Shown: positions 55,603 to 64,000 of the stretch, piece after piece
Numbering within the stretch: position 1 is the first letter of the stretch
Layout: the number at the start of each line of letters is the position of its first letter
Origin: Gentiana macrophylla
Taxonomy: Eukaryota; Streptophyta; Magnoliopsida; Gentianales; Gentianaceae
Length of the DNA: 64,000 bases
Assembly: GCA_026214975.1 (NCBI GenBank)
Contig: CM047808.1
Span: 53,050,321-53,114,320, forward strand
Direction of reading: 5' to 3'
The notes under the pieces: generated by a model
Seen by the model: only the letters and a program-made list of their open reading frames with translations
Database searches by the model: none
What the model was told of the DNA's origin: nothing
Translations under genes and position numbers: made by a program

Positions 55603-57315
55603 TGTTGGTCCTTGAAAGGCTAACACAAGTTTAGAGGGGGTGAATAAACTTGTCACCAAAACTAATCTGAATCGAAAAGTCCCGAGGCGAAGTTTCTCTC
55701 GAAACTCAAAGCGATTTACGCTGATTTGTTCTCGCCCCTTTAACTGTAGGCGGAGTTCGATTAGCTCAAATGAATATAAGTTATTACTCGACTTATATTT
55801 AGTCTCGTTAATCGGCAAATGATAAAACTAGCCTTTAGTGCAATAGATGTGTAAAAGAAAACTAGACCTTTTATGTATCGTTAAGTCTTTGTCTCAATTG
55901 TCTCGACGCTTCTTCGAGAGATAATGCAATAAATAAAACAAACACAGATGCATAAGGTAAATCAACACATGATTTGTTTATGGAAGTTCGGGTGGTGTAA
56001 TCCCATACGTCTCCCCTTCTCCTGTGGCGTAGGAGGTAACACTAGAATAATGAGATAACCATTACAAAATCCTAGCACTATGACATTCCTTCACGACACC
56101 CTAGTTTCACTGTCTACACAAAATGAAGAAAGGTGAGATTGCTCCTTCACTCTGCATTAATCGATCCTTTGGAGGTGGAATTGCTCCTTCACCAGCTCAC
56201 CACTAATACCAACACACAATCCTCACACTGCACCAACAGCCGTGGCAACACCGTATGAGAAAAGGTAGAATTGCTTTTCTCAAACTATGCACAGCCAACC
56301 CTTTTTCACAAAGGTTAGGTTTAGAATTAATCAAGGATTAATTCAGTGAGCTGTTTGGATCTGACTTTGTAGCTCCAAGCTGCCTTCTTTCCCCCTTGAT
56401 GGGTTACTGGATCTTCCTTTGAAGTCTTCAAGGCAATGTCGTTGGCTCCCCTTTATCTGGATAAATATGATCTGCTTTTTATGGATCTCGATTTGGATCT
56501 TTGAATGTATGCTTGTAAAGCTCTTTTTCTGATCCTCCTCTCTCTCTCTCTTGAGTGATTCTCTGTGTATTTATAGGAGTGATGTGACGGTTACTAGCTC
56601 TTGTAGCCGTTACACTTGTCATTTAGCCAACGTTCATATGTATGATCTTTTGTCGTATTGATAGTTTAAATTCAATCAAGGCCTTAACTCAGTTTTCTAC
56701 TCTTCTTCAAAACTGAGTACCTTGTTTATTTAATATCTGACTTCGATTGGCTAAGTCAGAGTACACCAATCAGTTTCTTCTTTTCCAGGTAGCTGATAAT
56801 CTTTGTCCTTAAGATTATTCAGTGTTACATGATCTATAACTCTGTTTCAGGTCACCCCAGACTTGCCTGAATCCTGATTTATAGTCACGACTTAATCAGC
56901 TTCTAACTGAGTTTGCCACCTGAGTTCTTCAATCTTCAATAACTGAGTCTGTGTCCCTCAGTTCTTCAGTCTTCAATAACTGAGTCTGTGTCCCTCAGTT
57001 CTTCATTCTTCAATAACTGAGTCTGTGTCCCTCAGTTCTTCAAGTGCGTATTCAGTTTTCTTGTTATAACTCAGTTTTCATGTTGTGACTCAGCTGTTCG
57101 CCTAGTTCCTATTCTATTACAATGCTTGTCTAAAGCAACCTATACAAAGTTCAGACTCTAGATAGAACTTATACATTTGTCTCTAGACCATTTCTTGCTT
57201 CTTCTTTTATTATGCACTATAACAGTTAGTTACGACTTCATCATCATGTGGGTTATAAGTGATTTGTCTAATTTCGTGACGAATCATCATCAAAACATAA
57301 ATAATATTTCCAACA
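55603..57315 (-). repeat. 5' LTR of the 8.3-kb element (1713 bp)
   Basis: It matches 48984-50716. Three copies of a roughly 32-bp unit (CTTCAATAACTGAGTCTGTG...) lie at about 56932-57042. Similarity to the other LTR is uneven: near-identical over about 56040-56830, with many small differences near both ends. Confidence 0.95.
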
Positions 57316-57320
57316 CAAAG

Positions 57321-58355
57321 GTACTGCAATATGGATTCCATTGGCCAACAATTCATAAATCTGCTTACGAGTTTACAAGAGCCTGTCATTCCTGTCAAAT
57401 GACTGGTAATATTTCCAAGCAGAATGAGGTTTCACCACAGAGTATCTTAGAAGTGGAGGTATTCGATGTATGGGAAATTGATTTTGTTGGGCCATTCACA
57501 TCGTCAAAATCAAATCGTTACATCCTGGTAGCAGTCGATTATGTTTCCAAATGGGTGGAGGCAGTGGCCTCACCTACTAATGATGTCAGGGTTGTCCTGA
57601 GGTTTTTTAAGCAGAACATTTTGACGAGGTTTTAAGTGCCCAGAGCCATAATTAGAGACGGAGGGAGTCATATCTGTAATAGGTTGTTTGAGAAATTGAT
57701 GTTGAGATATTGAATTCGACATAAGATTACAGCAGCATATCACCCCAGACAAGTGGACTAGTAGAGGTCATGAACAGAGAGATTAAGAGGTTCTTAAAGA
57801 AGACTGTGATTCCCACAAGGAAAGATTGGTCTTTGAAATTATATTACGCTCTTTGGGCGTACATAACAGCTTATAAAACCATAATTGGGATGTCACCATG
57901 TATGATAGTGTTTGCAAAAGCATGTCATTTACCGGTAGATCTCGAGCACCGAGCGTTGTGGGCTACAAGGTTTCTAAACATGGATGAAGGTTTAGCTGGT
58001 GAAAAGAGATTGCTAGAATTGAATAAATTGGAGGAGTTTAGACTTCAAGCGTATGAGAAAGCAAAGATTTACAAGGAAAGAACGAAGCTCCTGCATGATA
58101 AAAGGATTCTCAACCGCACATGATAATGTGATGCTATATAATTCGCGTCTTTGTCTTTTTCCTGGAAAGTTGAAGTCTAGATGGTATGGACCACAAGTAG
58201 TCCCAAAAGCTTTCAATTCAGGTGCGTGTGAAGTTAGAAATGAATACTCTGGGAAGACTTTCTTTGTAAAAGGCCACAGGCTAAAGCATTACCTAGAGCA
58301 CATGTATAACCCTGAGTTGGAAGTCTTTACGTCGACAGATCCAAAGTATGAATAA
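57321..58355 (+). pseudogene. Athila integrase, core and C-terminal part
   Basis: After the insertion the frame resumes with [20 protein letters not shown] and ACHSCQMTG (the Cys pair of the zinc finger), then [20 protein letters not shown] (first catalytic Asp) and [12 protein letters not shown]. Past a stop come RAIIRDGGSHICN (second Asp) and, with small breaks, YHPRQ and [13 protein letters not shown] (Glu). The 57770 frame continues through [16 protein letters not shown] codons, [20 protein letters not shown] and [20 protein letters not shown]. The last frame (58053-58355) has KLKSRWYGPQVV and FFVKGHRLKHYLE, the end of Athila integrase. Stops at about 57633 and 57712 disable it. Confidence 0.93.
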
Positions 58356-59689
58356 ATGGGCCCTATTAGTATAGTCGAGCTGGCGACTATAAGCTCAGAA
58401 CTATTTTTACACCCTTATTTATTGCTTTTGTTTATTTTAAGTTATTTTGAGTCAATAAAGTAGCATGACAATCGCAAGGTTTTTTTCATCACATATATCT
58501 TAGGTCATCTGACTCGAAATATATGTGGTTTTTTCCTTCACGATTCTCATGTGATACCCTCGTAAAAGTTTTCGCGTCTTGCTTAGGCCAATAAAAGAAT
58601 ATAGTGGCTTAAACTGTTTTGCGCATTCCTCCGGTATGCACAATTACCGCCACCTTATTTTCTTATTGCCCTTCACATGTTACTCACAGTTTTTGGAAGT
58701 ATTTTGGAATACAGGTAACAACATGGAAGATGGATGACCTAGGAGCCACTGATTACGCTCTAAGATTCTCTTTGACTCAACCGACCAATTCTAGAGCTAA
58801 GTAACTTTTCTTTTCCTTATTATTAGTCATTGGGGACAATGCCTATAATAAGTGGGGGGTAGGCGATCTTAGCTGGATAATCGATAAAGGGAATAATTTT
58901 GAATAGTTTAACACTGTTTTTAGCTTGCCTATTGCACGTTTCCGAGTAAGGAATCGGTAGAAAAGGAGCCCAAGTTCGATTTGAAGTTAGCTATAGCATA
59001 TTCAATTTAGTATGGAAGAATGTGCATAGGTTATGTTGCATTAAGTAGTAACTTATGAATTGTTATTCTATCATTGCACTCAATTATTTGAGCACATAAT
59101 CTGAGTGAGAAGTGTTTAATATTAGAAGATAAGTCATTTTAACCGGGAATCATTATTTTCTTGTTGATATACTTTAACAAATTGTTGTAGGACAAGAGAA
59201 GCAACTTGAATGCCAAAAGATGTAACTGGGACAAAACGGGCTTGTGGGAGAGAGAGAAAATGGTGAGAAAATCTGCCAGAAAATAAATAAATAAATAAAT
59301 ATACGATAAAGGTAGTGAGGGAAGCGAACTCGTAGCAAAAAGGGCACAACCCTCACATAAAAAGAAACAAACGAGGACTTAAGAGTGATACTCAGTCCGC
59401 AAGTCCGTCCAGCCTTAATAAGGTACCATGTTTTGTAACCAAGTCTGAAAGCAAGACAATCGAGTGTTTGCGCAAGTAAGTTAAGATTGTGGGGTTAATT
59501 TGATTCTCCTCATGAACGCACTATCACGACCGATTCATCACATTGATGCATGATAAGTAGTGATTAATAGGGAGCTTATGGATTGTAGCTTGATGTATGT
59601 TCTGCCAGAAATTGAATATGTGGTAGTTGATGGGGATTACTCTTGGTGGTACATTCCCCCTTGATACTCTGCTCGGGATGAGCAATGGG
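58356..59689 (+). other. Athila 3' untranslated region
   Basis: About 1.3 kb between integrase and the purine tract with no recognised gene. Athila elements often carry an env-like ORF here; none is readable. ATTGGGGACAATGCCTATAA followed by AGTGGGGGGTAG at 58851-58862 duplicates the purine tract seen at the LTR border. Confidence 0.7.
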
Positions 59690-59691
59690 CT

Positions 59692-59703
59692 AGTGGGGGG
59701 TAG
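59692..59703 (+). other. Athila polypurine tract
   Basis: AGTGGGGGGTAG ends one base before the 3' LTR. An identical string lies at 58851-58862. Confidence 0.88.
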
Positions 59704-59704
59704 T

Positions 59705-61157
59705 TGATGACGCTTTAAATAGTCTATCCTACGTCATCAATATTTTGTCCATTATGGGCCAAAAGTAGTTTTTCGACCATTAAATATGAACCATTTAAGT
59801 TGAATATCATATGTCGGGTTCGTGAGTCGAGTAATTTGCACTTAGCGTTTATTTTCCCTATTTCGATATTATTTCGTGCGTTATTTGATTATTTTCAGGA
59901 TATAAAATATTGGGCTAAGCATTGTGGGTGAATCTGGAGTGAACTGAATGAAAGGATTTGGCCTAGGGTATTCCAGAACCTTCCAAGCTAAGTCGGCAGA
60001 GAGAAAAGGACAAAACTAACCCCGGTAAACCAGGAGCTGCCGCCGACTTATTGAGAGTCCAGAATCTTCTAAAATGCATTTTCTTGGATGAGAGGTAGAT
60101 CTAGATGTTTCTATGTCAGTTTATGGAGCTATAAATAAGAGGCTTCGCCTTAGAATTCAATGTACCACACAACTATTACAAGTATTATGCAATAAAAGTT
60201 CTTTGTTCTTTGTTTTCTTTATTTATGAGTTCTGGTCGGAGAGACGACGGAGTCGCCACCTAGGGAGAGATCCAAGGGAGATCTACGCTCAACTTCGAGG
60301 GCATGATTTTCTTTCTTTTCCAAGATGTAGATCTGTCATTGTTCTATTGGACTAGTATGTGCTAATTGTTTATTTAGTTTAATTATGTATTAGTTAGTTT
60401 ATTTTACCCTATATGTGTTATAGATCTAATTCGTTGGTGAAGAAACCATGAAGTAGTTATTGCATTCTTCATATCTGCGACGGTCTATATCGCTAGATCT
60501 GAATACATAGTAAATTACCAGTTCATGATAATCGGCACCAGGTACGTTGATCGATAGATTTAATTTACATGTTAGTAGCATGATCGACTATTTGCATGTC
60601 ATCATAAATTAGCATGAAGTACTGATAGTGATGTGTTAATTAGGACCTTGTTTTGATGGACCCTAGGAATGTGCTAATCAGTGTCGATAGCTGCCTAGGC
60701 GGGTTAGCGGTATGGGTTAACGCTCACTAATGGCAACTCTAGTTCTTTATGCGTATGGGCTATTATGGAACAATTAAGGATGGTAGCTTGCGTATAGATT
60801 GTCTACTACCATGGTCGGATTAGATAGGGTTAGGAGTTGTACCCGGTTTTGATGATGAATTAAAATTACCAACGGGGAGGACTATTGCATATGTGGGGGG
60901 AATAACTATATACTCATAATTGAACTAATACATTAGAAACTCTTGTTTGCTCCGTGTGAACTAGCGTAGTCTTGTTAGTGTTTGAGACAAATTTTACTAT
61001 TGTCTAGATTATACTTGGTCAAAGACCATTATTTGTGACAAGATCAATCTTGATAATTTGACGTTCTGATGAGTCTCTGTGGGATCGACCATGACTCACC
61101 AGTACTCTACTATGATAGACCTAGTCCTATTGCTAGTAAGTGATTTGCACGCGATCA
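59705..61157 (+). repeat. Athila 3' LTR (1453 bp), uninterrupted
   Basis: This intact copy shows the original sequence at the place where the 5' LTR is split (GTAGTTATTGCATTCTTCAT, near 60444-60463). It starts TGATGACGCTTTAAATAG and ends GCGATCA. Confidence 0.95.
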
Positions 61158-61162
61158 AGCAC

Positions 61163-61985
61163 AAGCTTTTGAGTCTGACCTGCAGAATTAAGAAAACTTT
61201 TTGAGTCCGATTTGTGGAGCTCAAAATTTTGATGTCTGTACTGTTGACGTAAGGGGTTTGCCTTAGCAAATGCGTTGAGTCTGACCTGCAGAGCTCAAGC
61301 TTTCGTGTCCGACCTATGGACTTAAGCAAACTTTTTGAGTCCGACCTGCAGATCTCATGTTTTCGAGTCCGACCTTCGGAGCTCAAGTTTTTGATGACTG
61401 TCCTATAGACTTAAACAATCATTTTGAGTCCGACCGGCGGAGCTCAAGTTTTCAATGTCTCTCCTGTAGACTTAAGAAAACTTTTTGAGTCGGGCCTGCG
61501 GAGTTGAAGTTCGATGTCTGTCCTGGAGACATAAGCAAAGTTTTTAAGTTCGGCTGCGGAGCTCGAGTTTTCGAGTCCAACCTGCAAAGCTCATGTTTTT
61601 TATGTTTGTCATGTAAACTTAAGCAAACTTGTTTAGTCCGTCCGGTAGAACTCATGTTTTGGAGTCTGACCTGCGGAGCTCAAATTTTCGATGTCTGTCA
61701 TGTAGACTTAAACAAACTTTTTGAGTCCGACGTGCGGATCTTAAGTTTTAGATGTCTGTCATGCGGACTTTAAGTGTTTACTCTTACAAACGCGTAAAGT
61801 CTGACCTACACAGCTCAAAAAATTTGATGTCTGTCCTGCAGACTTAAGAAAACTTTTTGTGTCCGACCTACAGAGCTAAAAAATTCAATGTCTGCCCTGC
61901 AGACTTAAGGGGTTTGTCTTATTGTATGCGTTGAGGTCTGACCTATAAAGCTCAAGTTTTCGAGTCTGACCTGCGGACATACCTG
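61163..61985. repeat. Tandem array, right half
   Basis: This continues the 59-bp composite array interrupted at 31890, with more diverged copies containing GATGTCTGTCCTG, and fades out near 61985 at GAGTCTGACCTGCGGACATA. Confidence 0.92.
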
Positions 61986-62150
61986 AAGATTAGGTTGTCT
62001 CATCCCAATAGTAGAAGTAGACGATATGTTGCCATGATTTTAGAGAAGAGGCACGGTTTTCTATGTATTATCCTATGATGAGAGATCTGCAAGATCCCTC
62101 CCATGTACTTCGGCATTAAAGATATCATGTAGGGCTGGCGTCTCCGTAGT

Positions 62151-62303
62151 TTATAATTGTTGCACCAGCGCTTGTTGGGTCAGATCTATAGGATTTACCT
62201 CCTCCAGGTGAGGCTGGCTAGTGGTAGAGGGATTTTTTATCCCACCACCTCCAGTTGTGTCTTCAGCGTGACGGGCAGTTTCGCCGTGGGTTGTTTTTTC
62301 CAT
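62151..62303 (-). pseudogene. gag-like N-terminus of the level-1 element
   Basis: From an ATG at 62303 the minus strand reads MEKTTHGETARHAEDTTGGG and continues through NPSTTSQPHLEEVNPIDLTQ to a stop after 50 codons. Readable codons continue beyond (TPALHDIFNAEVHGRDLADL). It lies 49 bases inside the right LTR, where gag starts, and its polar, disordered look with a short Leu/Gln helix fits the N-terminus of Tat-type gag. No core domain remains before the tandem array begins. Confidence 0.55.
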
Positions 62304-62352
62304 GGTGATTTTGAATAATTTCTAGTAAAGAGACCAACCTTTTAGTGCCAAA

Positions 62353-63001
62353 TGATGATGTTGGATACCGTCGAATAGTAATTCTGGGCTAAATCGAACC
62401 CAGTGACAATAATTCAAGACTAAAAACCCTAGAAAAGGATAAAACGGGGGTGGTGTTTGAGTATTTTAGACTAAGCCAGAGATTATGGAATCTGAAGTTT
62501 CCTACGTATCCTGTAATTGTTCAGGAATCAAGGGATTTTTTATATATTGAATGTCTTGTCCATGACAAGCATGTGTCATATCCCGTATGGACTTTATTTC
62601 ATACCCTCCAAGGATTTTCTTATGTCAATCTCTTTAATTTAGGAGATAATCCCGGATGATTTAAATATCAGGATCAGAGTAATAATAAGGGAATGATCTT
62701 CCTATATTGATCTTATAATATATAAACATGTGCATAGTTCGGATAAGAAAGGCTTCGAGCGACTTGCGTCAAGCCCCCCAGGTCGTCTCGGCCCAAACTT
62801 CACTTAACTGAGCTCTATTGCGACCTAGCCGACTTGGGTGGTATATGGAGCAAGCAAGACTGATCTCCCATCTGGGGTTCAGGTCTGCCCTTAAGCATGA
62901 AGTGGGGATCCTAGCCCTTAATAGTATAGTTTCCTTGTCTTCGTTTAATGTTTAGTCAATAAATAGATGACATGTGTCGAGAGCTAGTTCGACCCTCATC
63001 A
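62353..63001 (-). repeat. Level-1 element 5' LTR (649 bp)
   Basis: It matches 29867-30533. The adjoining minus-strand TTTGGCACTAAAAGGTTGGTC is where the primer site should be, but I could not match it to a tRNA. Confidence 0.93.
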
Positions 63002-63006
63002 ACCAA

Positions 63007-64000
63007 TATTTGAAATATATAAATGCTAATTTTAACATGACTTACTTCTTTTAAAGATGTTGATGAACTTCATCATGAATATTTTCTGATTCGTTCATTT
63101 GTAAGGTTTCGCAATCTTATATCAATAAATGCATTTATAAACATTAGTTTATTATAAGTTTGTCTTTTATTTGTTTATAATTAGATTATGTTGGAAATTA
63201 ACATTGTTGAGATAATCAAAATCAGAGCCAATGTTTTGGAGAAAATAAAATCTAGAATATATTCTAATTAAATGAAGCCTAAAATTATATCACATGTTTT
63301 TCTCATTTGAAATGTGTGAAAGTTAATGATACCTCACTCATCACTCGCTTACTTATGAAACAAATGAATTCCTCTTTCTCCCTTAACATTACTCAAAATA
63401 TTATTTTGTCTAATGGATTTTGAGATTTATAAATGTTATTCAATAATATAACTGCTAGTTCATTACTAGTGTTTTTTTGAAGTTGATGATTCATTGATAA
63501 ATTGAAATAGTAAGATATGAGTCTTTTATTATATTGTTTGTCCCAAACTTAGGAATTCAATGGTAGGTGTCAAGTTTGCTTGTTGGATGGTGCTGAAGGA
63601 ATATTTGTTTTTGAAACATTATGATTCACATAGTAGATGTTAGTTAAAATATAAAACATTTGTTAAATCATCTTATTGGATCTACTGACGTATAATGTAA
63701 CACATATGTTATCATTTTTTATTACCATAAATTTTTATTCATTTCCTGTGAATAATTTAAATTGTTAAAGAAAACCGTAAAAAACTGGAACCAAGTCGAA
63801 CCAAAACGGACCGAACAAATGATTTACTTCTTAAACCGTTCTAGTTTGGTTTCAAAATTTTGATTCCATATGTAAAATAGTTCGGTTTTAAAAATGAAAA
63901 AAACCGGCCGAAGACCATGTTCACCCCTACTCATACCCACCATACTCATAACTCATTTTGTTTCGGCAGGTGGTATTGCCATGGCCAACAAAATTGGTTC
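63007..64000. other. Flanking intergenic DNA with a MITE-like end
   Basis: AT-rich, no gene. From about 63770 to 63935, AACCAAGTCGAACCAAAACGGACCG, TTCGGTTTTAAAAATG and GTTCACCCCTA form the GGTT/AACC-rich pattern ending in TAGGGGTGAAC (other strand) common to an unclassified plant repeat group. Confidence 0.4.

Larger units (their letters stand above)
48984..57315 (-). mobile_element. Level-3 non-autonomous LTR element in integrase (8.3 kb), TSD CAAAG
   Basis: LTRs 48984-50716 and 55603-57315 start TGTTGGTCC and end ATATTTCCAACA. CAAAG flanks both sides exactly (48979-48983, 57316-57320). A tRNA-Met primer site adjoins the right LTR and a polypurine tract the left one, so it reads on the minus strand. 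The roughly 4.9-kb interior (3.3 kb without the nested solo LTR) has two ORF regions but no protease, RT or integrase. It must have relied on another element's enzymes. Confidence 0.95.
31895..61157 (+). mobile_element. Level-2 Athila-type Ty3 retrotransposon (interrupted)
   Basis: The LTRs are 31895-32650 plus 41547-42246 (5', split) and 59705-61157 (3', 1453 bp). They start TGATGACGCTT and end GCGATCA. Order: LTR, tRNA-Asp-type primer site, gag, protease, RT, RNase H, integrase, long 3' untranslated part, purine tract, LTR. The DLGAS protease, LPSHLKY-type pre-RT block and tRNA-Asp primer place it with Athila. No env-like frame was recognised. Three elements are inserted in it; without them it is about 10 kb. 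Many stops and frameshifts show it is inactive. Confidence 0.93.
29867..63001 (-). mobile_element. Level-1 LTR element (Tat-like, non-autonomous), whole nested stack
   Basis: LTRs at 29867-30533 and 62353-63001 share starts (TGA.AATG..GGATAC), bodies and ends (TTCGACCCTCATCA). The perfect duplicate ACCAA flanks both sides (29862-29866, 63002-63006). The gag-like N-terminus at 62151-62303 reads on the minus strand away from the right LTR, so the element is minus-strand. Without the nested Athila its interior is only about 2.5 kb: gag start, tandem array and an antisense ORF. An antisense ORF and tandem repeats near the 3' LTR are known in Tat-lineage Ty3 elements such as Grande and Retand, so the assignment is inferred from layout. 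Confidence 0.85.

Overview
The window looks like a heterochromatin-type intergenic block from a flowering-plant (probably eudicot) nuclear genome. It is AT-rich, has no intact host gene, rRNA or tRNA gene, and consists almost entirely of transposable elements inserted into one another. The lineage is inferred only from element families: Athila-type Ty3, Ale-like Ty1/copia, plant L1 LINE, CACTA, hAT and Mutator MITEs. The species cannot be read from the sequence. Nearly every coding region is a pseudogene.

Layout. 1-6594: 5' part of a minus-strand LTR element (internal region plus a 1.97-kb LTR). 7222-13832: a decayed, probably non-autonomous plus-strand LTR element with a protease-like relic. 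It was hit by a hAT MITE (7563-11875), which was then hit by a 4.1-kb Ale-like copia on the minus strand (7781-11866). 13833-17834: intergenic DNA with a hAT MITE (14911-15344), a Stowaway fragment, a Mutator-like MITE (17090-17267) and a copia 5' fragment. 17835-23460: a 5'-truncated LINE split by a CACTA element (17893-21547) that carries exons of a RAF-type MAPKKK gene. 23461-26010: exon-like gene debris and the right end of a second CACTA. 26011-29861: Athila gag relic with two solo LTRs.

29862-63006 is one nested stack. Level 1 is a minus-strand, Tat-like element with 0.65-kb LTRs and an internal 59-bp tandem array (target-site duplication, TSD, ACCAA). Level 2 is an Athila-type Ty3 element, 31895-61157, inserted in that array (TSD AGCTC/AGCAC). 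Level 3 is three insertions in the Athila: a decayed copia-type element in its 5' LTR (32651-41546), a solo LTR between protease and RT (44929-46856, TSD ATTAG), and an 8.3-kb non-autonomous element inside the integrase zinc finger (48984-57315, TSD CAAAG). Level 4 is a solo LTR inside the latter (53125-54701, TSD ACTTT). With the insertions removed, the Athila is about 10 kb and runs LTR-gag-PR-RT-RH-INT-LTR.

No operon-like or defence system is present. The most informative items are the captured kinase exons with intact introns, the non-autonomous element with its own non-pol ORFs, the antisense ORF and satellite-like array of the level-1 element, and the exact TSDs that fix the order of insertions. 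All family assignments come from reading motifs by eye; no database search was run.
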